Origin: Sulfurovum sp.
Lineage (GTDB): Bacteria > Campylobacterota > Campylobacteria > Campylobacterales > Sulfurovaceae
Assembly: GCA_004377245.1 (NCBI GenBank)
Contig: SOIK01000228.1
Coordinates: forward strand, 1-5,216
DNA length: 5,216 nucleotides
Direction: 5' to 3'
Positions 1 to 4,905 of this stretch are shown in pieces (position 1 is the stretch's first letter; each line of letters opens with the position of its first letter). Both the position numbers and the translations under genes were made by a program. The notes beneath the pieces are model-generated. The model ran no database searches, was not told the DNA's origin, and was given only the letters and a program-made list of their open reading frames with translations.

Positions 1-3
1 ATC

Positions 4-9
4 AAAGGA
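4..9 (+). promoter_or_regulatory. Ribosome binding site fixing the thioesterase start
   Basis: AAAGGA lies 5 nt before the ATG at 15. It matters because the ATG at 15 is out of frame with the main body of the downstream gene. A well-placed Shine-Dalgarno here argues that 15 is the original start and that the reading frame was broken afterwards, rather than the gene starting at the later GTG at 209. Confidence 0.6.
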
Positions 10-14
10 TAATC

Positions 15-436
15 ATGCAAGTTACTGACATCCCTTTGCTAAACATATAGGCATACAAAGAAAAGAAGAGGACACTCTTAAGCTAGAAGCTACAGAGGTA
101 GTACAAAACCACATACAAACCATACACGCCTCAGTACAGTTTGCACTTGCCGAGATACAAAGTGGACTTTACCTACAGTCACTTTTTCCTGAGTATAAAG
201 ATCAAGTTGTGCCACTGCTTAGAGCTTCTACCGTGAAGTATAAACAGCTTGCAAGTAAAGAGATATATGCAGTAGCGTTTGTAGATGATGAAAGCAAAGA
301 AAAGTTTGAAGCTCAGTTTTTGAAAAAAGATCGTGCTAGTATTAGCATAGAAGTAGAGGTAAAAGATAGTGATGAGGTGGTGACTATGGTAGGGGAGTTT
401 ACTTGGTTTGTGCAGAAGCTTTATCTAAGCCAATAA
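15..436 (+). pseudogene. Hotdog-fold thioesterase-like protein (DUF4442/PaaI type), frameshifted near its start
   Basis: Reading from ATG 15 gives MQVTDIP and then meets TAG at 48. Reading frame 2 is open from 29 to the TAA at 434-436 and begins with FAKHIGIQRKEED after CCC. Joining the two by adding one T to the TTT at 35-37 gives a smooth 140-residue protein. It has NHIQTIHASVQFALAE at about residues 32-47, the signature-like helix of DUF4442/PaaI hotdog proteins (family form roughly N-H-x-x-T-x-H-A), followed by beta strands typical of the fold (YAVAFV, ISIEVEV, GEFTWFVQKL). Family members are thioesterase-like and cytoplasmic; the substrate cannot be read from the sequence. The full joined length is normal for the family. 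As given, only a GTG-started fragment (209-436, 75 residues) lacking the signature helix could be made without frameshifting. It could be a real pseudogene, a sequencing or assembly error in a homopolymer, or less likely programmed -1 frameshifting. Family assignment is moderately sure; the frame break is directly visible. Confidence 0.7.
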
Positions 437-463
437 GCATTACACTTTCACAACTAAAAACCT

Positions 464-469
464 AAGGAG
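464..469 (+). promoter_or_regulatory. Strong ribosome binding site before a short reading frame
   Basis: AAGGAG sits 6 nt before ATG 476, the best Shine-Dalgarno match in the left part of the window. It precedes only an 18-codon frame (476-532, MKAFHYIHTIRTLLRVWL, then TAG). Such a good site suggests that a translated gene or leader peptide starts, or once started, here. Confidence 0.5.
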
Positions 470-524
470 CTAAACATGAAAGCATTTCACTACATTCACA
501 CTATAAGAACGCTTCTTAGAGTTT

Positions 525-534
525 GGCTTTAGCC
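525..534. repeat. Small hairpin GGC-TTTA-GCC
   Basis: A 3-bp stem with a TTTA loop, overlapping the stop of the 18-codon frame. It is too short to matter alone. It is noted because a second, longer hairpin with the identical TTTA loop lies at 593-611. Confidence 0.2.
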
Positions 535-592
535 TACTACTTGCTTAATAACTGATAATTTTATCACTTACTTACCATTACAATATTTGGAA

Positions 593-611
593 GTGGAGAC
601 TTTAGTCCCAC
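593..611. repeat. Imperfect inverted repeat (7-bp stem, TTTA loop) in the intergenic region
   Basis: GTGG-A-GAC-TTTA-GTC-CCAC: four plus three base pairs around a TTTA loop with one bulged A at 597. There is no run of T directly after it (CTAGATTTT follows), so it is not a standard intrinsic terminator. It could be a REP-like or IS200/IS605-end-like element, an mRNA structure, or part of a decayed gene. The pairing is directly visible; the role is unknown. Confidence 0.45.
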
Positions 612-689
612 CTAGATTTTAAAACTTTACTTTGGGTTGGGTTCGGTCACTACTTCTTTTAACACTTATAAGTTATACAAGGAAAATAA

Positions 690-1367
690 ATGAAACTAGA
701 AAATATAGTTCCATGGGGACGAAATTTAGCAGAGTATAAAGCAATGTTTTTACTTAACAAAGATGATTTGAATGCAAAGATATTGGGCTGTGGAGATGGT
801 CCTTCTAGCTTTAATACTGAGGTAGATTTAGAGCAGGGGAGTGTTATTTCTATCGACCCACTCTATGCCTTTAGTAAACAAGAGATTATGCAACGTATAG
901 ATGATGTTTCTGATGAAGTGATGGAGCAAGTTAAAAAACATCAAGATGATTTTGTATGGAAAAACATCCCTGATCCTGATACCCTTTACCAACTACGCAT
1001 AGAAGCGATGATGGAGTTTTTAATGGATTATAATGAGGGGAAAGAAGAGGGCAGATATATTGCTGAAGTATTGCCTAAACTCTCTTTTGAGGATAATCAA
1101 TTCGATTTAGCATTAAGTTCTCATTTTCTTTTTTTGTATAGTGAACATTTAGATGAAGAATTTCATATAAAATCCATTTTAGAGATGTTACGAGTAGCTA
1201 AAGAGGTGAGAGTATTTCCTCTGATAGATTTAAAGGGAGAGAAGTCAGTACATACTGAGGGTGTGATAAAAGAGCTTACAGAGCTTGGATATAATACTAG
1301 CATCATTAAAACAGAGTATGGGTTTCAAAAAGGTGGGGATGAAATGTTAAAGATAACAAAGGGATAG
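690..1367 (+). CDS. SAM-dependent methyltransferase-like protein
   Basis: This 225-residue protein has the class I methyltransferase plan in reduced form. A glycine-rich SAM-binding loop, ILGCGDGPS, is at 31-39. An acidic residue ends the next strand (SVISIDPLY, D56). After a helical insert of about 70 residues, SFEDNQFDLALSSHFLFLYS (132-151) matches the motif IV strand preceded by the common F-x-D-x-x-F-D pattern. It then has LRVAKEVRVFPLIDL (167-181), like the post-motif strand before the C-terminal sheet. Substrate is not evident; no target-recognition domain, membrane segment or signal peptide is seen, so it is probably cytoplasmic. AAGGAA at 679-684 precedes the ATG by 5 nt, which supports this start. 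TATAAG at 667-672 could be a -10 box, but it is close to the ribosome binding site, so transcription may begin further upstream. The next gene begins 1 nt after the TAG, so the two are almost certainly co-transcribed. Confidence 0.75.
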   Translation: MKLENIVPWGRNLAEYKAMFLLNKDDLNAKILGCGDGPSSFNTEVDLEQGSVISIDPLYAFSKQEIMQRIDDVSDEVMEQVKKHQDDFVWKNIPDPDTLYQLRIEAMMEFLMDYNEGKEEGRYIAEVLPKLSFEDNQFDLALSSHFLFLYSEHLDEEFHIKSILEMLRVAKEVRVFPLIDLKGEKSVHTEGVIKELTELGYNTSIIKTEYGFQKGGDEMLKITKG

Positions 1368-1368
1368 A

Positions 1369-1971
1369 ATGAAACAAGTATTTGAAATCAAAGATAAAAA
1401 AGTCATCCAAAGTGTACTGGATGATGCAGAGTATGGAACTTTAGCACTTTGTACAGATGGTTTGCCATATAGTGTACCTGTAAACTTTGTTACAGTAAAC
1501 GATGTAGTTTATTTTCATGGGTCACATAAGGGACGAAAGATGAGCATGATAGATCAAAATCCAAAGGTCTCTTTTTCTGTAGTGGAAAACTACTCACTCA
1601 TACAATCCTACTTTAGCAGTAGCGATGGTTTAGCTTGTCCTGCTACACAGTTTTTTAAGTCTGTTATCATTGATGGTGAAGCTTTGGTAGTCGAAGATGC
1701 AAAAGAAAAAGCTATGGCACTTGAAGCATTGATGCAAAAGCTTCAGCCAGAGGGGAAATACATACCACTGAGTGATGAAGTGTATGAAAAAGCACTTAAG
1801 GGTACAGCTGTGATGAAGATAGTGGCAAGTGGGATGAAAGCCAAATTCAAATTTGGACAACATCTCAATGAAGAGCGTTTTGAGATGATACTTAAGCATT
1901 TAGAAGAGCGTGGAGAAGTTATAGATTTGGAGACGGTAGCTTTGATGAAGCAAATGAAAAATAATATTTAA
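1369..1971 (+). CDS. Pyridoxamine 5'-phosphate oxidase family flavin-binding protein (NimA-like)
   Basis: This 200-residue protein resembles the split-barrel flavin-binding proteins related to nitroimidazole resistance protein NimA. The first barrel segment reads EYGTLALCTDGLPYSVPVNF (21-40). Then come VVYFHGSHKGRKMSMIDQNP (46-65), the family's Y-F-H-G-x-x-x-G-R-K pattern, and KVSFSVVE. FFKSVIIDGEALVVEDAKEK (95-114) matches the second conserved block (S-V-I/V-x-G-x-A, then an acidic helix). Family members bind FMN or related cofactors and some reduce nitro compounds; the natural substrate here is unknown and resistance should not be assumed. No signal peptide is seen, so it should be cytoplasmic. 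AAAGGGA at 1358-1364, inside the end of the preceding gene, is the likely ribosome binding site, with a short 4-nt spacer. The gene ends tail to tail with the minus-strand neighbour, the stop codons sharing bases 1968-1971. Confidence 0.85.
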   Translation: MKQVFEIKDKKVIQSVLDDAEYGTLALCTDGLPYSVPVNFVTVNDVVYFHGSHKGRKMSMIDQNPKVSFSVVENYSLIQSYFSSSDGLACPATQFFKSVIIDGEALVVEDAKEKAMALEALMQKLQPEGKYIPLSDEVYEKALKGTAVMKIVASGMKAKFKFGQHLNEERFEMILKHLEERGEVIDLETVALMKQMKNNI

Positions 1972-2696
1972 TTGGTTTGTGCAGAGAATGGAAAGCCACA
2001 GGTTTCCACATACCACCGCTTTAAAAAATCCTCTCGCTCAACTATCTTCGCACCCAACATAAGCTTGTATGGCATATAACTCTGTCCTAGGTTCCAAAAG
2101 GCAAAGCCATTTTCTTGGAGATACAGAGCAAGTAGTATGAGTTGGGCTGTGCCGTAGTTGCGGTACTCTTTTTCTCGCTTGCTAAAACCACTGAGACTGG
2201 TGTAGGTCTTGCCTATCATATAGCCTATCTCTCCGGCAACTACTCCATCTTCATCTCTTATAAATGCAGATATGACTTTAAAGTTTTCATCTAACCCCTG
2301 AGAGGCTTTGAGTGTGTTCAGGTACTTAGGTGTCAGCCAATTGTTTTGATGCAGTCTGTTGATACCCTCAACCACTTCATCTAAGTTTTGACTTACTTCA
2401 AGTTGTAGGTTTCTTTTTTGCAGTAGTTTTCTTGCCTTTGTACTGATGTGCAGGTCATCAAAGTCTAGCAGAGCATAGCTAAACTGTATCTCAGGAAGTA
2501 ACAACTCTTCCTCTTCATAATAGTCTGTAACAGCGATAAATCCTGCTTTGGCCTTAGCAATATAATACTCAGCAGAAAAGTCATCACTCCAGTAGTAATT
2601 TTTAAACATATCCGGGTAGATAAACTCATGAAGTATTTTATGATTTGTTATGTCATCATAAGAGAGGTGATGGATGCCTAGTTGTGTGTTGTTCAT
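1968..2696 (-). CDS. Divergent leucyl/phenylalanyl-tRNA-protein transferase (Aat)-like protein
   Basis: This 242-residue protein follows the order of conserved blocks in Aat, the enzyme that adds Leu or Phe to N-terminal Arg/Lys of proteins and marks them for ClpS/ClpAP. YYIAKAKAGFIAV (44-56) parallels the Y-x-x-G-I-F segment. LLLPEIQFSYALLDFDDLHI (65-84) with STKARK parallels the pre-LHIS-R/S region. LDEVVEGINR (105-114) and WLTPKYLNTLKA (120-131) parallel the VIEGCA and WI-x-x-x-x-x-AY blocks. GEIGYMIGKTYTSLSGFS (155-172) parallels GGMYG...ESMFS. FWNLGQSYMPYKLMLGAKIV (200-219) with REDFLKRW parallels DCQ...HLxSLGAxxIxRxxFL. At the positions of E. coli Aat Glu156 and Asp186 this protein appears to have Leu and Leu/Asn, so normal transferase activity is doubtful. 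It could instead be read as a GNAT-fold acyltransferase of unknown substrate. No Shine-Dalgarno precedes the ATG, but a TATAAT lies 5 nt upstream. Cytoplasmic; no signal peptide. Confidence 0.6.
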   Translation of the reverse strand: MNNTQLGIHHLSYDDITNHKILHEFIYPDMFKNYYWSDDFSAEYYIAKAKAGFIAVTDYYEEEELLLPEIQFSYALLDFDDLHISTKARKLLQKRNLQLEVSQNLDEVVEGINRLHQNNWLTPKYLNTLKASQGLDENFKVISAFIRDEDGVVAGEIGYMIGKTYTSLSGFSKREKEYRNYGTAQLILLALYLQENGFAFWNLGQSYMPYKLMLGAKIVEREDFLKRWYVETCGFPFSAQTN

Positions 2697-2701
2697 AAGA
2701 G

Positions 2702-2707
2702 ATTATA
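2702..2707 (-). promoter_or_regulatory. -10 promoter box for the Aat-like gene, probable leaderless start
   Basis: On the minus strand this is a perfect TATAAT, preceded by a T-rich stretch (GTTTTTGCATCTTTTTTCAG) and no clear -35, as in Campylobacterota sigma-70 promoters. Only 5 nt separate it from the ATG at 2696, which puts the expected transcription start at or within the start codon. With no Shine-Dalgarno present, a leaderless mRNA is the simplest reading. Confidence 0.5.
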
Positions 2708-2748
2708 CTGAAAAAAGATGCAAAAACTTAAATCTATTGTTACTGGTC

Positions 2749-3063
2749 TTAACCTATGACAACATCAATATTTTTCTTTACAGCGATATCTTGTTCTTTG
2801 TACCATTGTGTTGTTGCCAATTTTGGAAATACTTCTGCCATGATTTCCAGGGGTGCATTGTCCCAGTTTTCTGAGTTTTGAGACATAGACCAGTTACACT
2901 CTTTAAGAACATAAGAAAATATTTGATTCATGAGGTTGTATTGTTGTTTGACAGCTGTTTTATCTTGATCTTTCTCATTGGTTAAAATAGTTTTTACTAA
3001 CTGTTTTCGTAAGTCTCTTGAGTACTGTGCTTTGAGTGTGGTGATGATCTCTTCTCTATTCAT
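2749..3063 (-). CDS. Conserved-looking protein of unknown function (104 residues)
   Basis: I do not recognise this family. The protein starts MNREEIITTLKAQYSRDLRK. It is mostly helical in character, rich in Lys, Gln and Glu in its first half. The second half has tryptophans (W58, W67, W87) around NCWSM-like and ENWDNAPLEIMAEVFPKLAT segments, giving an amphipathic, soluble look; no signal peptide or membrane segment is seen. The start at 3063 is chosen because its ATG overlaps the phosphatase TGA as ATGA, and AAAGG lies 9 nt upstream (inside the phosphatase gene). An in-frame ATG at 3102 would give 13 extra residues (MCKRFYRSKRFII) buried in the phosphatase gene with no better start signal. 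Tight coupling to the phosphatase suggests joint expression and possibly a functional link, which is an inference. No terminator is evident after the stop. Confidence 0.7.
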   Translation of the reverse strand: MNREEIITTLKAQYSRDLRKQLVKTILTNEKDQDKTAVKQQYNLMNQIFSYVLKECNWSMSQNSENWDNAPLEIMAEVFPKLATTQWYKEQDIAVKKNIDVVIG

Positions 3064-3512
3064 AATGATAAACCTTTTTGAACGATAAAATCTTTTACAC
3101 AATCTTCTATCATTATATAAACCTCTTCCAATCCTTCAAAGTCATCAAAAAAATAAGGGTCAGGTACATTGGCTCCATTATAATTAGAAAAATTACCCAA
3201 GAGATCAACATTGGAAAAGCCTAAAGCTTCTAATTTTTCTTTGATTGGTGCATCCATCGCTATAATATAGTCAAAAGTAGTTTGATCCTGCCGGCTTACT
3301 CTACGTGCACGTAGTCTGGAGATATCAATGTCATGTAGTTTTGCTACTTTGATGGAATAAGGACACGGAACTTCATTTTCGTACCGTTGGCTTGTACCTG
3401 CTGAGTCTATAATGAGATCTAAATTTTGTTCTTTTACTATGGATTTAGCTATACCTTCAGCTATAGGACTTCTACAAATATTTCCCAAACACACAAACAG
3501 TACTCTTGTCAC
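3060..3512 (-). CDS. Low-molecular-weight protein tyrosine phosphatase
   Basis: This 150-residue protein has the full catalytic set of the family, which hydrolyses phosphotyrosine through a cysteinyl-phosphate intermediate. The P-loop VCLGNICRSP is at 7-16, with nucleophile C8, conserved C13, R14 and S15. IIDSAGTS is at 34-41, the usual D-S-A-G-T strand. H60 with DIDISRLRARRVS (61-73) matches the G/H-I-D-x-S-x-x-x-A-R region. FDYIIAMD (80-87) and VPDPYF (116-121, general acid D118) complete it. Length is typical. Bacterial members act in the cytoplasm, often on tyrosine kinases controlling polysaccharide export or on stress targets; no such kinase is visible nearby, so the target is unknown. 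The start is a GTG whose bases overlap the cutA TGA as GTGA. AAGGAA lies 5 nt upstream, inside cutA, supporting translational coupling. At the other end it overlaps the unknown 104-residue gene by 4 nt. Confidence 0.95.
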   Translation of the reverse strand: MTRVLFVCLGNICRSPIAEGIAKSIVKEQNLDLIIDSAGTSQRYENEVPCPYSIKVAKLHDIDISRLRARRVSRQDQTTFDYIIAMDAPIKEKLEALGFSNVDLLGNFSNYNGANVPDPYFFDDFEGLEEVYIMIEDCVKDFIVQKGLSL

Positions 3513-3829
3513 TTTACTTCCTTATCTATCCAATTTAAATATGTTTCATTTGCAGTCATGATAGGAGTCATGATGATCTCTGCTGTGTCATAGTTATGCA
3601 GTGCTTCTATCACCTCTTTAATCTCTTCAAACAAAGAAGACTTGCTCTTCATCTGTAAAAGTATTTCATTCTCTTTTGCAATGCTTCCTTGCTAGTGGTA
3701 TTGGCTTTGAACAGGGTAAGACTGTACACAGGCAACTAAATGTTTTTCCAGTAAGGTTTTGGTGATATGTTGTGCAATATCTGAATCATCAGTAGTGGTA
3801 GATATAATGCAATAATTTATTTTTTTCAT
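3509..3829 (-). pseudogene. cutA: cutA (divalent-cation tolerance protein family), interrupted by an in-frame amber codon
   Basis: Reading from the ATG at 3829 gives IISTTTDDSDIAQHITKTLL, then EKHLVACVQSYPVQSQYH, TAG at codon 46 (3694-3692), then QGSIAKENEILLQMKSKSSL and on to MTANETYLNWIDKEVK and TGA. All CutA landmarks are present in order: T-T-T-D with a helix, L-V-A-C-V, the S-x-Y-x-W-x-G turn, E-x-E-x-L-L, LHNYDTAEII in place of LHPYEVPEII, and N-x-x-Y-L-x-W. The intact length would be 106 residues, normal for this small trimeric protein, whose members bind divalent metals such as copper. The amber codon falls where the family has a conserved Trp, so one G-to-A change (TGG to TAG) explains it. 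The rest of the frame is undamaged, so the lesion is recent, or a sequencing error, or suppressed. The gene heads the phosphatase operon, and the break may reduce coupled translation downstream. The family call is firm. Confidence 0.9.
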
Positions 3830-3835
3830 GGAAGC

Positions 3836-3841
3836 ATTGTA
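3836..3841 (-). promoter_or_regulatory. -10 promoter box for cutA and the phosphatase operon
   Basis: On the minus strand this reads TACAAT and ends 6 nt before the cutA ATG (GCTTCC between). A start point 7 nt after the box falls on the A of the ATG, and there is no Shine-Dalgarno, so a leaderless transcript is expected. It lies back to back with the plus-strand TATAAT at 3854-3859. Confidence 0.4.
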
Positions 3842-3853
3842 TCAAATTTTATG

Positions 3854-3859
3854 TATAAT
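3854..3859 (+). promoter_or_regulatory. -10 promoter box for mltB and rlmH
   Basis: A perfect TATAAT is preceded by AAATTTTATG, with no recognisable -35. Transcription would begin at about 3866, leaving a leader of about 20 nt that carries the ribosome binding site at 3876-3881. This excludes the upstream in-frame ATG at 3828 as the start of mltB from this promoter. The box is 12 nt from the divergent cutA -10 box, so the two promoters overlap and may compete. Confidence 0.6.
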
Positions 3860-3875
3860 CTTTAGAAAATTCCAG

Positions 3876-3881
3876 AAGGAG
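3876..3881 (+). promoter_or_regulatory. Ribosome binding site selecting the GTG start of mltB
   Basis: AAGGAG lies 6 nt before GTG 3888. This near-ideal site decides the start in favour of the GTG over the ATG at 3828, and the resulting N-terminus is a clean signal peptide. Confidence 0.8.
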
Positions 3882-3887
3882 ATAAAG

Positions 3888-4901
3888 GTGAAGATATTTA
3901 TCATTTTATTATTTATTGTTACTTTATCACTTCATGCAAAAGACTATAGTGAAAATCCAAAGACTAAACTCTTTATAGAGAGTATGGTGAAGAAACACAA
4001 CTTTAAAAAATCGTATCTTCTTGAACTGTTCTCAAATGTAAAAGTACAAAAGAGTGCGCTTCGTTTTTTTGTAAAGAGACCAAAGAAGAAGTTAACAGAA
4101 AAACAGAAAGTACGTTTACAAAAGCTCTATCCAGAGCATGGAGCATGGGATCGTTATGTCAAGTTAAAAGTAACCCCCAAACGCATACAGCAGGGTAGAG
4201 CATTTATAAAACGTTATCAAAGTACCTTCGATGAGGTGGAAAAGCATTATGGAGTACCAAGTGAGTATATCGCTGCGATCATTGGTATAGAGAGTTTTTA
4301 TGGTGTTAATGTGGGAAAATATCCAGTTTTTGACACTTTAACTACATTGGCTTTCGAAAAAAACAGAAGAAACAGGTTTTTCAAAAGTGAACTTGAAAAG
4401 TTTATTTTACTTTCATACAGACAGGAGTTTAATCCCAAAAATGTCAGAGGCTCATATGCTGGTGCCATAGGACTGGGACAGTTTATGCCAAGTAACTATG
4501 AAGCCTATGGGGTAGACTTCAATAATGATGGAAAAATAAGACTGCAACAAGCGCAAGATGCCATTGCAAGTGTGGCAAACTATCTTAAACGAAATGGTTG
4601 GCGAAGAGATGAAGCGGTAGCAGCAAGGGTGAGTTATGCGGGGAATAGGTTTAAAGCCTTTAAAACCGGTTACAAACGCACCTATCATCGAGAAAAGCTC
4701 AAAGGCATAGAGCCAAAATATGGTAAATGGGATTATCGTGACAAGGTACGCCTCATTAAACTCAATAGAACAGCATATGATGAACTCTGGTATGCAGCAA
4801 AAAACTTTTATGTCATTACACGCTATAACCATAGTGCTTATTATGCGATGTCAGTACACCAGTTAGCAATGAAAATCAAAATAAAATCAAAAGAAGAGTA
4901 A
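3888..4901 (+). CDS. mltB: Periplasmic lytic murein transglycosylase, MltB/Slt35 type (GH103)
   Basis: This 337-residue protein cleaves the MurNAc-GlcNAc bond of peptidoglycan, forming 1,6-anhydro-MurNAc. The GTG start gives VKIFIILLFIVTLSLHA, a signal peptide with a likely signal peptidase I site after LHA. There is no lipobox Cys, so unlike E. coli MltB it should be soluble in the periplasm. YGVPSEYIAAIIGIESFYG (121-139) carries the catalytic Glu, E135, in the family's E-S/T-x-Y-G motif. GSYAGAIGLGQFMPSNYEAY (188-207) is the substrate-groove block. DFNNDGKIRL (210-219) resembles the Slt35 EF-hand-like calcium loop, followed by DAIASVANYLKRNGW. TRYNHSAYYAMSVHQLA (311-327) is the usual C-terminal block. 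The basic, Lys/Arg-rich charge suits binding to the acidic wall. An alternative ATG at 3828 would add 20 residues, overlap the cutA start and lie upstream of the promoter. rlmH follows after 4 nt. Confidence 0.93.
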   Translation: MKIFIILLFIVTLSLHAKDYSENPKTKLFIESMVKKHNFKKSYLLELFSNVKVQKSALRFFVKRPKKKLTEKQKVRLQKLYPEHGAWDRYVKLKVTPKRIQQGRAFIKRYQSTFDEVEKHYGVPSEYIAAIIGIESFYGVNVGKYPVFDTLTTLAFEKNRRNRFFKSELEKFILLSYRQEFNPKNVRGSYAGAIGLGQFMPSNYEAYGVDFNNDGKIRLQQAQDAIASVANYLKRNGWRRDEAVAARVSYAGNRFKAFKTGYKRTYHREKLKGIEPKYGKWDYRDKVRLIKLNRTAYDELWYAAKNFYVITRYNHSAYYAMSVHQLAMKIKIKSKEE

Positions 4902-4905
4902 GTGT

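Larger units (their letters stand above)
476..693 (+). pseudogene. Possible decayed small membrane-protein gene or leader peptide
   Basis: No intact gene lies between 437 and 689. ATG 476 with a strong ribosome binding site opens 18 codons ending at TAG 530-532. In another frame (codons starting at 616) there is an open stretch beginning ILKLYFGLGSVTTSFNTYKL and ending at TGA 691-693. That TGA overlaps the next gene's ATG as ATGA, the usual form of translational coupling. The same frame upstream reads TITIFGSGDFSPT and then TAG at 613-615. Together the pieces would make a protein of about 70 residues, partly hydrophobic, broken by at least one frameshift and two or more stops. I do not recognise a family. 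The alternative is that 476-532 is a short leader peptide and the rest is untranslated leader. Weakly supported: the strong start signal and the ATGA end are what is actually seen. Confidence 0.25.

Noticed and set aside
209..436. A genuine 75-residue protein starting at GTG 209
   Set aside because: The homology-like sequence continues in frame upstream of 209, including the family's signature helix, so this is the tail of a longer gene.
593..620. Intrinsic terminator after the thioesterase-like gene
   Set aside because: The stem is followed by CTAGATTTTAAAA rather than an immediate T tract, and it lies over 150 nt beyond the stop codon.
1630..1899. 89-codon open frame on the minus strand
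   Set aside because: It lies entirely inside the NimA-like gene on the opposite strand, has a Cys/His/Phe-rich composition typical of antisense frames, and has no start signal.
2674..2874. 66-codon open frame on the plus strand
   Set aside because: It overlaps the starts and ends of two better-supported minus-strand genes, and its product (many Cys and Phe) looks like no protein I know; there is no ribosome binding site.
3064..3102. N-terminal extension of the 104-residue unknown protein
   Set aside because: The extra 13 residues would be read inside the phosphatase gene; the ATGA junction at 3063-3060 is the standard coupled arrangement.
3828..3887. Upstream ATG start for mltB
   Set aside because: It would overlap the cutA start, has no ribosome binding site, lies before the TATAAT box, and would bury the signal peptide 20 residues in. 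GTG 3888 with AAGGAG is far better.
4452..4832. 126-codon open frame on the minus strand
   Set aside because: It is antisense to the most conserved part of mltB, so openness is a by-product of that gene's codon use.
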